Below are positions 1 to 7,212 of a stretch of DNA of 21,481 nucleotides, in pieces. How positions within the stretch are numbered: position 1 is the first letter of the stretch; each line of letters opens with the position of its first letter. Source of the DNA: a virus; the IMG/VR virus record IMGVR_UViG_3300044675_008758, positions 1 to 21,481 of that record. The stretch is one strand, 5' to 3'. The translations under genes were made by a program, and so were the position numbers. The notes under the pieces were generated by a model. It was not told where the DNA came from. It did not search any database and worked only from the letters and a program-made list of their open reading frames with translations.

Positions 1-2417
1 AGCAAAAAATAGCTTTGTTGATGCCAGTGTTTCCGCAACAATCTAACTTTCTCGCTTTTACAATATCTGGAGCATATACAGTTGATTGGGGTGATGGTGT
101 AACAGAAAATGTTGCATCTGGTGTTAAGGCTCAACATGAATACTCTTATACCGACCCAGATTTAAATGCCACCGTTACAAGTGATGGTTATAAAATGGCA
201 GTTGTAGTCATTACTCCTCAAGCTGGTCAAAATATAACAAGTGTAAACTTTAACCAAAAGTATGCACAAGCTGGATCTACATTTCCCGATTCTTCTCCTA
301 TATTAGAAATAGCTTTATCTTGCCCAAGTTTAACAGGTTTAACTCTTGGTAATGCAACCGCTTCTTCGGCTTTTTGTAAAAATTTAGTTAGTTTCAGTGG
401 AGTCAATATAGGATTATTAACTGACTTAACTAATTCATTTGCAAATTTAGTTTCATTAAAAAATGTATCTTTTAATGATCTTACTAATATTACTAATATG
501 ACTAGTATGTTTTTTGGTTGCACTACTCTTACAACTGTACTGCTTTTTAATACAGGGGCTGTTACTGATATGACTAGTATGTTTCAGAGTTGCGCTTCTC
601 TTACAACTGTACCACTATTCAATACAGCAGCTGTTACTAATATGAGTAATATGTTTCAGAGTTGTACTTCTCTTACAACCGTACCACTATTCAATACAGG
701 GGCTGTTACTAATATGGTTAGTATGTTTAGTGGTTGTACTACTCTTAAAAGTGTTCCACTATTCAATACAGGGGCTGTTACTACTATGGGTAGTATGTTT
801 CAGAGTTGTACTTCTCTTACAACCGTACCACTATTCAATACAACAGCTGTTACTAATATGTTTAGTATGTTTAGTACTTGCACTTCTCTTACAACTGTAC
901 CGTTGTTTAATACAGGGGTTGTTACTAATATGTCTTTTATGTTTCAGAGTTGCAGATCTCTTACAACTGTACCACTATTCAATACAGCAGCTGTTACTAA
1001 TATGGCTAGTATGTTTAGTGGTTGCTCTTCTCTTACAACTGTACCACTATTCAATACAGCAGCTGTTACTAATATGAGTGGTATGTTTAGTAGTTGTACT
1101 ACTCTTAAAAGTGTTCCACTATTCAATACAGGGGCTGTTACTACTATGAGTAATATGTTTCAGAGTTGTACTTCTCTTACAACCGTACCACTATTCAATA
1201 CAGGGGCTGTTACTAATATGGTTAGTATGTTTAGTGGTTGTACTACTCTTATAACTGTACCACTATTCAATACAGGGGCTGTTACTCTTATGGGAGGTTT
1301 TATTCCACCAAATGGTATGTTTAATGGTTGTACTTCTCTTACAACTGTTCCACTATTCAATACAGCAGCTGTTACTAATATGGGTGGTATGTTTAGTGCT
1401 TGCAGATCTCTTACAACTGTACCACTATTCAATACAACAGCTGTTACAAATATGGCTTTTATGTTTCAGAGTTGTACTTCTCTTACAACTGTACCACTGT
1501 TTAATACAGGGGCTGTTACTAATATGTCTGATATGTTTAATGCTTGTACTTCTCTTACAACTGTACCGTTGTTTAATACAGGGGTTGTTACTAGTATGTC
1601 TTTTATGTTTAGTACTTGCACTTCTCTTACAACTGTACCGTTGTTTAATACAGGGGTTGTTACTAATATGTCTGGTATGTTTAGTGGTTGCACTTCTCTT
1701 GTAACTGTACCGTTATTAATTTCAGGAGCAGGTACAGACGCTAATAAATTTAATGGTATATTTAGTACCTGTCCAAACCTTACAAGAGCAGCATTGAATG
1801 GCTCAGAATATTCAATAAGTTATAGTGGTTGTAAATTATCAAAAGAAGAATTAGAATCTATATTCAATTATCTAGATACAATAGGTGCTGCTTCTCAAAC
1901 AATAACAGTAACAAGCAATTGGGGAGCGCCGACACCTGTAACTCTTACAGGAACTACAACAGCTGGAAGCACAACAATAACAATGGCAAACACCACTGGT
2001 ATTGCTGTGGGTATGCAAATTACTGGTACTGGTTCCCCTCTTACATCAACAAGAGCAGTAACATTTACCGATGCAGGTGATTTAGTCAACCTTGCAAGTC
2101 ATGGATTAAGTAATGGAGATGAAGTTTCTTTTGCAACTATAGTAACAACGACTGGTATTGTTACTAATAGAATTTATTATGTAGTCAATGCTGCGGCTGG
2201 AACATTTCAAGTAGCAGCAACTCTAGGTGGTCCAGCACTAGCATTAACGACAAACGGTTCTGGAACCTTACGCTATCGTACACAGGTTGTATCTATTAAT
2301 CCCAACGTAAGCATCACAGTATCACGACAAATGGCTGCGGGAGGTGCAAATAGTTTAACATTTAGACAATTAAGAACTGGAACAGCCCTATTAAAAGGCT
2401 GGGCAGTAACAGCATAA
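1..2417 (+). CDS. Leucine-rich-repeat (BspA-like) tail fibre / surface protein, 5' partial
   Basis: The reading frame is already open at the window edge (from base 3), so the TTG at 15 and ATG at 21 are probably internal and the true start lies upstream. Counting residues from base 15: 20-50 carry a PKD-like stretch with a WGDG motif; 159-573 are 17 repeats of 24 residues with the pattern TNMxxMFxxCxSLTTVPLFNT, typical of BspA/DUF285 leucine-rich repeats; about 678-752 resemble the FCCH-like domain found in phage structural proteins (HGLSNGDEV, YYVVNA, GSGTLRY). In phages this mix is found in tail-fibre or host-adhesion proteins, so binding to a host surface is inferred. No signal peptide or membrane segment is visible in the part present. 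It is followed 4 nt later by a 63-aa gene. The alternative, a bacterial surface protein, is less likely given the phage neighbourhood. Confidence 0.75.
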   Translation, partial: QKIALLMPVFPQQSNFLAFTISGAYTVDWGDGVTENVASGVKAQHEYSYTDPDLNATVTSDGYKMAVVVITPQAGQNITSVNFNQKYAQAGSTFPDSSPILEIALSCPSLTGLTLGNATASSAFCKNLVSFSGVNIGLLTDLTNSFANLVSLKNVSFNDLTNITNMTSMFFGCTTLTTVLLFNTGAVTDMTSMFQSCASLTTVPLFNTAAVTNMSNMFQSCTSLTTVPLFNTGAVTNMVSMFSGCTTLKSVPLFNTGAVTTMGSMFQSCTSLTTVPLFNTTAVTNMFSMFSTCTSLTTVPLFNTGVVTNMSFMFQSCRSLTTVPLFNTAAVTNMASMFSGCSSLTTVPLFNTAAVTNMSGMFSSCTTLKSVPLFNTGAVTTMSNMFQSCTSLTTVPLFNTGAVTNMVSMFSGCTTLITVPLFNTGAVTLMGGFIPPNGMFNGCTSLTTVPLFNTAAVTNMGGMFSACRSLTTVPLFNTTAVTNMAFMFQSCTSLTTVPLFNTGAVTNMSDMFNACTSLTTVPLFNTGVVTSMSFMFSTCTSLTTVPLFNTGVVTNMSGMFSGCTSLVTVPLLISGAGTDANKFNGIFSTCPNLTRAALNGSEYSISYSGCKLSKEELESIFNYLDTIGAASQTITVTSNWGAPTPVTLTGTTTAGSTTITMANTTGIAVGMQITGTGSPLTSTRAVTFTDAGDLVNLASHGLSNGDEVSFATIVTTTGIVTNRIYYVVNAAAGTFQVAATLGGPALALTTNGSGTLRYRTQVVSINPNVSITVSRQMAAGGANSLTFRQLRTGTALLKGWAVTA
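492..1733 (+). repeat. 17 tandem 72-bp repeats coding for LRR units
   Basis: Seventeen in-frame units of 72 bp (24 codons) begin at 492 and repeat at 564, 636, 708 and so on. Unit 12 has an 18-bp insertion that adds six residues around GGFIPPNG. Units are very similar in DNA as well as protein: 641-747 is identical to 1145-1251 (107 bp, offset seven units), and the segment around 741-787 recurs about 360 bp (five units) later. Degenerate units flank the array on both sides. Confidence 0.95.
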
Positions 2418-2421
2418 TTTT

Positions 2422-2613
2422 ATGACATCAGGATTTTACAAAAAAGATAATGAGGAACTTTTATATGCTCCAAACATAGTAGAAGGAAATGGGTTTGTAT
2501 TAGTATCACAAGATAAAGACCAATATGAATATCCAGTAGATGGATGGTATTGGTTTGATAGTGAAGAAGAAGCAAATAATTTAATTAAACTTTTTAAGTA
2601 TAATCAACTTTAA
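2422..2613 (+). CDS. Small conserved-type phage protein of unknown function (63 aa)
   Basis: A complete 63-aa frame starts at ATG 2422, four bases after the fibre gene stop, so it probably shares that transcript. The protein is acidic and aromatic, with YKKDNEELLYAP near the N-terminus and DGWYWFDSEEEAN near the C-terminus. From memory, short proteins of this type follow fibre genes in other environmental phages, so a fibre-associated role (chaperone or accessory) is possible but not shown. No transmembrane segment or metal motif is visible. Its last 20 bases overlap the convergent minus-strand gene, leaving no room for a terminator between them. Confidence 0.6.
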   Translation: MTSGFYKKDNEELLYAPNIVEGNGFVLVSQDKDQYEYPVDGWYWFDSEEEANNLIKLFKYNQL

Positions 2614-2983
2614 CATTTTTGCTTTCAAAGGTTTTTATTTGTTCTGGATGTTTGGCTCCTTTTCTTTCTTTAGAATAGTTTTCAAAATACTTTTCTTTAA
2701 CAGGATCTTTTCCACCAGCCAAATCAGCTCTCCTCTGACTCATTTCTTTACTGTAGTCCAACATGTCTCCAACTGTTCCTTTTTTTGATTCCGTTCTATT
2801 GTTAAAGTCTTTACAACTAAATGGATCTATGCTTGTATCAATAGATGCGTTTGGACTATAAAAAATTCTTACCCAATTATCTTCATCGCCACTTTCCCCA
2901 AAGTATTCATGTTTATCATTCATGGATTGAAATACATCTTTATATTCATCCGTTAATTGATTTTTATATGTATAAATTGGCAT
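2594..2983 (-). CDS. FmdB-like small protein without zinc ligands (129 aa)
   Basis: The N-terminus MPIYTYKN and the early phrase YKDVFQSMNDKHEY resemble FmdB-type zinc-ribbon proteins, which usually begin MPIYxYxC and carry two CxxC pairs. Here the usual cysteines are absent (Asn follows YTYK; the only Cys lies in DPFSCKDF), so zinc binding is unlikely. The C-terminal half is basic and charged (KGTVGDMLDYSKEMSQRR, ENYSKERKG). It may be a phage-specific derivative; function unknown. The start at 2983 lies just downstream of the hairpin that ends the hsp20 transcript, so the gene likely has its own promoter. It converges on and overlaps the 63-aa gene by 20 bases. Confidence 0.6.
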   Translation of the reverse strand: MPIYTYKNQLTDEYKDVFQSMNDKHEYFGESGDEDNWVRIFYSPNASIDTSIDPFSCKDFNNRTESKKGTVGDMLDYSKEMSQRRADLAGGKDPVKEKYFENYSKERKGAKHPEQIKTFESKNVKVDYT

Positions 2984-2987
2984 ATAT

Positions 2988-3017
2988 ATTATATATAAAA
3001 AATAGGCAGAAATTCAA
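2988..3017 (-). promoter_or_regulatory. Possible promoter for the FmdB-like gene, -35 in a terminator loop
   Basis: On the minus strand TTGAAT (3017-3012) is followed after 18 bp by TATAAT (2993-2988). The predicted start of transcription falls on or next to the ATG at 2983. The -35 box would sit in the loop of the hsp20 terminator. The region is strongly A/T-rich, so a chance match is quite possible. Confidence 0.3.
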
Positions 3018-3031
3018 TTCTGCCTATTTTT
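2998..3031. terminator. Bidirectional intrinsic terminator downstream of hsp20
   Basis: A perfect stem AATAGGCAGAA (3001-3011) pairs with TTCTGCCTATT (3018-3028) across a 6-nt loop and extends by three A-T pairs to 2998/3031. It has runs of A on the left and T on the right, so either strand gives a hairpin followed by U-rich RNA. It lies between the hsp20 stop (3039) and the start of the FmdB-like gene (2983), so its main job is likely to end the hsp20 transcript. Confidence 0.8.
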
Positions 3032-3038
3032 ATTTGTG

Positions 3039-3365
3039 TTAGTTTATTTTTATATCTAGACTATCAGATATGGATTTTTTTGGAAGTGTTATTTTTAGTA
3101 ATCCATTCTTGTATTCTGATTTGATATGATTAATAGAAACAAGATTATTAAGATTAATGGCTAGATCCTTAGATCTTTCTTCGTTTTTGGCTTTGATTTT
3201 AAGAAGCTCATCAGTTGCTGTAATTTTAATTTCAGATTTATCATATCCAGCTAGTTCAAAATCAACCAGATATACGTCTCCAGAATCTTTAATATGGGCG
3301 TTTTTTAAATTACCCCTGGAGCAAAAATCCGTTGATCCAAATAATTCATTAAATAATGTATTCAT
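3039..3365 (-). CDS. Small heat-shock protein, Hsp20/alpha-crystallin family
   Basis: 108 aa, short for the family (usually 140-160), with a minimal N-terminal arm of about 20 residues and an alpha-crystallin domain filling the rest. Visible hallmarks are VYLVDFELAGYDKSEIKI in the first half of the domain and the signature NGLLKITLPK near residues 86-95. The C-terminal tail DSLDIKIN ends in an IxI-like motif, the element that in this family bridges oligomer subunits. It would act as an ATP-independent holdase in the cytoplasm; in phages Hsp20 is thought to help virion assembly or protect against stress during infection (inference). It has its own promoter, whose -35 box touches the stop codon of the gene behind it, and its own terminator, so it can be expressed apart from the upstream operon. 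Confidence 0.9.
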   Translation of the reverse strand: MNTLFNELFGSTDFCSRGNLKNAHIKDSGDVYLVDFELAGYDKSEIKITATDELLKIKAKNEERSKDLAINLNNLVSINHIKSEYKNGLLKITLPKKSISDSLDIKIN

Positions 3366-3373
3366 AGACTTTT

Positions 3374-3402
3374 TCTATATCATATATTGTGCCAATTGTC
3401 AA
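3374..3402 (-). promoter_or_regulatory. Strong sigma-70-type promoter of hsp20
   Basis: On the minus strand TTGACA (3402-3397) is separated by exactly 17 bp from TATAGA (3379-3374). The expected transcription start is about 3367-3368, only two or three bases before the ATG at 3365, so the mRNA would be essentially leaderless. The -35 box overlaps the TGA of the glycosyltransferase gene (3401-3399). Confidence 0.75.
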
Positions 3403-4478
3403 CCGTTAAAAATACTAGATAAAATCTTATCTGTTGTATTGGAGTATGTCAAATTGGCCGCTAATTTTTGTCCCTCTGTGTTAATTTGTCGCGCTTTGTT
3501 TTCGGCCTTTTCCATTGCAGAGATAACTGATTCTTCGTTCCAATTAAAAAATGTACCTTGATTAAATTCTGAGTTTTTTTGAAAAAAAACTTGATCATAG
3601 CAATCAAACTCACCATCTGGCTCAACTAAAATTGAATTGTCTTTATTTGCCCAGTCTTTATGAGATGTTTCGTTTAAAACGATGCTCCATTTACCAAGAC
3701 ATGTTGCATTAAATGCTGGTAGATTCCAACCTTCAGCGCCACTTAAACCAGTTAGGTCAATATCAATTGAATTTAAAAGATCGTTTACTTCTTTGTTTTT
3801 TTGCAAAAATGGAAGAAAGTTAATATTTGTATATCTCTTACCATCTAACACGTTTTGAATAATATTATTCATATCTTCTGGCTTGAAGAACGGATTTGTA
3901 ACACAGCATGTCAATTGGTATTTATTATTATTACCATACTTCTTCAGCCATGTTTGAATTATTTTTCCTGTGTGTTTTCTTTTTTCAAATTTACCCATTA
4001 AACCAAAATGAATTACATTATTTAGATAATTTTTATTCGTATTAAAAAAATCACTGTCGAACCCAAGTGGGATAAAATTAGAGTTGCTGCAGCCTTTATT
4101 TAAAAATAAATTTTTTGAATAATTTGAACTAAAAAATACTTTTTCTTGAGCATTGGCTATCGAAATTTCAGTATTGGTAGGTTGGTTGCACTCATAAAAT
4201 GTATATAAATATTGATTTTTATTCTTCCTGTTTTCACTGCCATTCAAGTGCCACAATTTAAAAGATGGTATTTCTTTATCCAAGAAAGAAAATCTATTGT
4301 CTATCGACTCCTGGAGGTAATTTAAGAAATTGGACTGCAAATCAAAACTATTAAGATCGATATTTCCAACTGGGAATAAGCCTATCTTGATATCCTTATT
4401 GAAGAATTCTCTTATAATATTTAATGAGACGTTTCCAAGACTTAAAGAATTAAGTGGGGCTTCAACTAATAGTTTCAT
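3399..4478 (-). CDS. GT-B glycosyltransferase (GT4-like)
   Basis: 359 aa. The C-terminal half shows the nucleotide-sugar-binding Rossmann part of GT4-type enzymes: GLMGKFEKRK at residues 159-168 and GAEGWNLPAF at 248-256, the latter matching the EGFGLP-type motif whose glutamate contacts the donor sugar. The N-terminal half (Rossmann-like, beginning KLLVEAPLN) would bind the acceptor. Donor and acceptor cannot be told. It is the last gene of the minus-strand operon before the hsp20 promoter, 3 nt after the SSB stop, so it is co-transcribed with replication genes. Possible roles are glycosylation of virion protein, DNA or host surface. No secretion signal or membrane anchor is visible, so it probably acts in the cytoplasm. 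Confidence 0.8.
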   Translation of the reverse strand: MKLLVEAPLNSLSLGNVSLNIIREFFNKDIKIGLFPVGNIDLNSFDLQSNFLNYLQESIDNRFSFLDKEIPSFKLWHLNGSENRKNKNQYLYTFYECNQPTNTEISIANAQEKVFFSSNYSKNLFLNKGCSNSNFIPLGFDSDFFNTNKNYLNNVIHFGLMGKFEKRKHTGKIIQTWLKKYGNNNKYQLTCCVTNPFFKPEDMNNIIQNVLDGKRYTNINFLPFLQKNKEVNDLLNSIDIDLTGLSGAEGWNLPAFNATCLGKWSIVLNETSHKDWANKDNSILVEPDGEFDCYDQVFFQKNSEFNQGTFFNWNEESVISAMEKAENKARQINTEGQKLAANLTYSNTTDKILSSIFNG

Positions 4479-4481
4479 AAA

Positions 4482-4880
4482 TTAAAATGGGATATCTTCG
4501 TCTGCGCTTTGATTTGCTGTTTGTTTGTTAACCTGTGATGGTTGTTGAGTATTCACGGCTTGAGTAGAGTCTTCTTTTTTACCGCTTGATAAAAATTGAA
4601 CATTAGATGCCTTGATGAAATATTTTGTCATTGTTTTTTCGTCTTGCTTCCAGGAGTCCATACAAAGCTCGCCTTGAATTAATACTTCTCTTCCCTTTTT
4701 TAGATACTGAGAGCAGATTTCTGCGTTTCGATCCCATGCTTCACAATCAATGAAGCATTTAGTTTTTGAATTTGGATTTGAAATTGCGATGCGCATTTTG
4801 CAAACCTTTTTGTCGGAGCCAATTTCTTTCAATTCTGGATCGTTAACAAGATGACAAGCTGTAATAATTGTGTTATACAT
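4482..4880 (-). CDS. ssb: Single-stranded DNA-binding protein, bacterial SSB type
   Basis: 132 aa with an N-terminal OB-fold region of about 105 residues (MYNTIITACHLVNDPELK, FIDCEAWDRNAEICSQYLKKG, VLIQGEL) and a flexible Gln/Asn/Thr-rich linker ending in DEDIPF, the acidic tip that in bacterial SSBs recruits replication and repair proteins. It is thus of the cellular tetrameric SSB type, not the T4 gp32 type. It coats ssDNA during replication by the helicase, primase and recombinase encoded further along the window. It starts inside the end of the sigma-factor gene (8-bp overlap), which suggests translational coupling. Confidence 0.93.
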   Translation of the reverse strand: MYNTIITACHLVNDPELKEIGSDKKVCKMRIAISNPNSKTKCFIDCEAWDRNAEICSQYLKKGREVLIQGELCMDSWKQDEKTMTKYFIKASNVQFLSSGKKEDSTQAVNTQQPSQVNKQTANQSADEDIPF

Positions 4881-5445
4881 GGTATATTTGTTTCTTTATG
4901 TTGTTTATGAATTTATTATGTATGTTAATACATCCTTGAATCGATAAATTCAATTCTTTAGCTATTTTTTTCCAAGGAGTGAGTTTATTATTAGACATGT
5001 AATATCTCATGTCAATAATTTTTTTCAATCTTTCATCTTTTTCTTCATTTAATATTTTTTTAAAATCTTTTAAAGCTTCGTATTTGTTTAATTCATCTAA
5101 AAAATTATCACAACAGGGTTCTACAAAATTTAATTCATCATGAATTGAGAATTCTTTATTTTTTTTAAATTTATTTAAAATATTTAAACATTTCCATTTT
5201 GTTTCGTTTGCTAGATAGGTTGAAAATTTAGTTGATCTATCTGGATCAAATTTTAATGCGGATGAATATATCGTATAATCTTTTTCATCCATTATTAATC
5301 CTCTGTCTATCGCGTAAGACGATCCTTTCGCAAATTTTTCAACCATTGACGTATAAATACCAGAGTGTCTATTAATTAACTCTAACAAACTCCATTCGTC
5401 ATTATTGTTTTTTATTTTATTTATAAGGGACAAGTCGCTTTCCAT
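4873..5445 (-). CDS. Phage RNA polymerase sigma factor (sigma-70-like, small)
   Basis: 190 aa. Residues about 56-95 resemble sigma region 2, which melts the -10 box (ALKFDPDRSTKFSTYLANET, then WKCLNILNKFKK). Residues about 150-187 form a helix-turn-helix of region-4 type (LTPWKKIAKELNLSIQGCINIHNKF). Regions 1 and 3 are missing or minimal, as in phage late sigma factors such as T4 gp55. It probably redirects host RNA polymerase to a set of phage promoters. It overlaps the dNMP kinase gene by 25 bp and SSB by 8 bp, so it is expressed early from the consensus promoter at 6034-6062. I could not define its target promoters with certainty. Confidence 0.82.
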   Translation of the reverse strand: MESDLSLINKIKNNNDEWSLLELINRHSGIYTSMVEKFAKGSSYAIDRGLIMDEKDYTIYSSALKFDPDRSTKFSTYLANETKWKCLNILNKFKKNKEFSIHDELNFVEPCCDNFLDELNKYEALKDFKKILNEEKDERLKKIIDMRYYMSNNKLTPWKKIAKELNLSIQGCINIHNKFINNIKKQIYHV

Positions 5446-6020
5446 AATTCAAAAATTTCTTTATTTAGAACAGAATCAAGTATTTCATTAGAAAGACTTT
5501 TCAGCAAGGATTGGTCATTTGAGGTCATCCATGTTAGAGAGCTATCGCATGAAGCTGATAAAATTTTATTATTAGTCTCCTCCAGAGAGTTTGCTGGTTC
5601 TATTGTTTTTCCATTTTCATCTAATCTTGAAATATAAACAACCAAACCATTGTTCTCTTTCACCCATTGTAATTCATTTTCAAACCTCAAATCAGTTATA
5701 ATTAATACTGATTTGTCATCATGTGAATTTTTTAATTCTTTAATCCATATATCTGGATCGAGTTTTCTTCTGACATTAGAACCCCAAAAAACGAGGAAAT
5801 CTCTAATAATTTTTTTCTCTTCCGAGTCTTCGGTAAAAGCAGAGATTCCAATTGTGTTTTTTAATAGTGGATCGACTTCAAGCTTCAAAGATTTTGCGAA
5901 AGAATTAATGGATGTTGATATTCCATATTCATTTAATAATTCTGATAGAAATCCACCCAATGTATCCTTCCCAGATCTTGCATTTCCAGCTATTGCTATG
6001 ATTCTGTTGTTTAAACTCAT
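5421..6020 (-). CDS. Deoxynucleoside monophosphate kinase (T4 gp1-like)
   Basis: 199 aa. The P-loop GNARSGKDT lies at residues 12-20, the form typical of phage dNMP kinases; DPDIWIKEL near 88-96 and ITDLRFENEL near 108-117 are the usual later motifs (substrate binding and lid/Walker B region). The enzyme phosphorylates dNMPs, including any modified phage nucleotide, to dNDPs using ATP. It is first in the minus-strand operon and divergent from nrdBA, so precursor supply genes flank both sides of the control region. The start at 6020 is supported by the consensus promoter just upstream. Confidence 0.87.
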   Translation of the reverse strand: MSLNNRIIAIAGNARSGKDTLGGFLSELLNEYGISTSINSFAKSLKLEVDPLLKNTIGISAFTEDSEEKKIIRDFLVFWGSNVRRKLDPDIWIKELKNSHDDKSVLIITDLRFENELQWVKENNGLVVYISRLDENGKTIEPANSLEETNNKILSASCDSSLTWMTSNDQSLLKSLSNEILDSVLNKEIFELWKATCPL

Positions 6021-6033
6021 TTACGTTATGCGA

Positions 6034-6062
6034 GTTATAGAGCAAAATAAAATATTTGTCAA
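6034..6062 (-). promoter_or_regulatory. Consensus sigma-70 promoter of the dNMP kinase-sigma-SSB operon
   Basis: On the minus strand TTGACA (6062-6057) is followed after 17 bp by TATAAC (6039-6034). The predicted transcription start near 6027 leaves a leader of about seven bases before the ATG at 6020, with no room for a Shine-Dalgarno site. Confidence 0.78.
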
Positions 6063-6129
6063 TAAAAATTATTTCATATAATATATTTATATTAATTAAT
6101 ATTAATATTTATTCAGGTAAGCTTTTCTG

Positions 6130-6143
6130 TAACGTTAACGTTA
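6130..6143. promoter_or_regulatory. Perfect 14-bp palindrome in the divergent control region (possible operator)
   Basis: TAACGTTAACGTTA is identical to its reverse complement and contains two AACGTT half-sites. It lies about 70 bp from each of the two divergent promoters, in the largest non-coding gap of the window (6021-6237, 217 bp). A second palindrome made only of A/T (ATATTAATTAATAT, 6089-6102) lies nearby but is less informative. The rest of the gap holds no ORF with coding character, no tRNA and no GC-rich hairpin. A dimeric regulator or replication protein could bind here; no such protein is identified. Confidence 0.45.
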
Positions 6144-6195
6144 TTATATGGACAATTTTCAACAAGTCAATAAAAAAAATAATAATTTTTTCGAC

Positions 6196-6223
6196 TTGCA
6201 AAATTTTAATTACAAGGTATAGT
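6196..6223 (+). promoter_or_regulatory. Sigma-70-type promoter of nrdBA
   Basis: TTGCAA (6196-6201), 16 bp, TATAGT (6218-6223). Transcription would begin near 6230, about eight bases before the nrdB ATG at 6238. An overlapping T4-late-like box TGTAAATA (6223-6230) could serve a phage sigma instead. Confidence 0.6.
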
Positions 6224-6237
6224 GTAAATACATTGCT

Positions 6238-7209
6238 ATGATCTTTGAAGAACAAATCTCCCGCAAACCTAATTTATACCCTTGGACAGAACAATTTATT
6301 GAAGCTATGCACAATGGCTTTTGGACAGATAAGGAATTTTCATTTAAAGCGGATGTCCAACAATTCAAAACCGAATTGACTGGTCAAGAAAGAGAGATTA
6401 TTGTTCGCACATTATCAGCAATTGGGCAAATTGAAGTCGCTGTTAAAACATTTTGGGCCAAGCTTGGTGAAAACTTACCACACCCATCGCTTCAAGATCT
6501 TGGTTATGTAATGGCTAACATCGAAGTTATTCACAATAGCGCATATGAAAGACTTATTAGTGTTCTTGATTTAGAAGATGTTTTTGATGAAAATCTTAAA
6601 CTTGAGTGGATTCAAGGAAGAGTTAAGTATTTAAAAAAGTACACGCATAAATTCTATAAAGATTCAAAGAAGCAATATCTTTATGCTTTAATTCTATTTA
6701 CTTTATTTGTTGAGAATGTGTCTTTATTTTCTCAATTTTATATTATCAATTGGTTTGCGAGATTTAAGAATGTTCTTAAAGATACTGATCAACAGGTAAA
6801 ATATACTCGCAATGAAGAAAACATTCATGCTTTAGTTGGTATTAAAATAATTAACACAATTCGTGATGAGCATCCAGAACTTTTCGACGAAGATCTTCAA
6901 GAGAGAATTCTTCATGAGGCTGAAGAGGCTTTTAAATCAGAATCTAAAATCGTTGATTGGATGGTGAATGGAATCAACGAAGATGGATTATCTGCAGATA
7001 TTTTAAAGGAATTCATTAAAAACAGAATCAATGAATCACTATCTCAAATTAATTTTCCAAAAGTATTTAAAATTGATGAAAATCTTATATCATGTACAAC
7101 ATGGTTTGATGAAGAACTTTTGGGCAACAACATGACTGACTTCTTTCACTCAAGACCAGTCGAGTATAGCAAAAAAAATCAATCATTCAGTGAAGACGAT
7201 TTGTTTTAA
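6238..7209 (+). CDS. nrdB: Ribonucleotide reductase class I beta subunit
   Basis: 323 aa, usual length for the family. The metal-ligand pattern is complete: E66 (in GQIEVAVKTFW, standing where E. coli has Asp84), E96 and H99 in IEVIHNSAYER, E159 in LFVENVSLF, E194 and H197 in EENIHAL. Y103, four residues after H99, stands where the radical tyrosine lies, so a tyrosyl-radical enzyme is likely. The tail ends SEDDLF, the type of acidic/aromatic tip that docks into the alpha subunit. It generates the radical used by NrdA to reduce ribonucleotides to deoxyribonucleotides. It precedes nrdA by 3 nt, the reverse of the common nrdA-nrdB order. Confidence 0.95.
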   Translation: MIFEEQISRKPNLYPWTEQFIEAMHNGFWTDKEFSFKADVQQFKTELTGQEREIIVRTLSAIGQIEVAVKTFWAKLGENLPHPSLQDLGYVMANIEVIHNSAYERLISVLDLEDVFDENLKLEWIQGRVKYLKKYTHKFYKDSKKQYLYALILFTLFVENVSLFSQFYIINWFARFKNVLKDTDQQVKYTRNEENIHALVGIKIINTIRDEHPELFDEDLQERILHEAEEAFKSESKIVDWMVNGINEDGLSADILKEFIKNRINESLSQINFPKVFKIDENLISCTTWFDEELLGNNMTDFFHSRPVEYSKKNQSFSEDDLF

Positions 7210-7212
7210 TTT

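Noticed and set aside
730-1704. Long open frames on both strands within the LRR repeat array (for example 730-1077, 1312-1704 plus; 944-1693 minus)
   Set aside because: They are produced by the 72-bp periodicity of the repeats, which keeps alternative frames open. Their products are monotonous Leu/Val-rich repeats with no start context.
492-1733. Regular repeats considered as a CRISPR array
   Set aside because: Units are contiguous, in-frame and have no unique spacers; they encode LRR motifs.
3157-3561. Plus-strand frame antisense to hsp20 and the glycosyltransferase end
   Set aside because: Both minus-strand proteins have strong family motifs, and this frame crosses the hsp20 promoter.
6089-6102. 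A/T-only palindrome ATATTAATTAATAT
   Set aside because: Expected often by chance in such A/T-rich DNA; not treated as a separate site.
5650-6241. Plus-strand frames opposite the dNMP kinase and in the divergent gap (5650-6081, 6056-6241)
   Set aside because: They lie antisense to a clear gene or consist of A/T-driven Ile/Asn/Lys runs, and they cover the promoters and palindrome.
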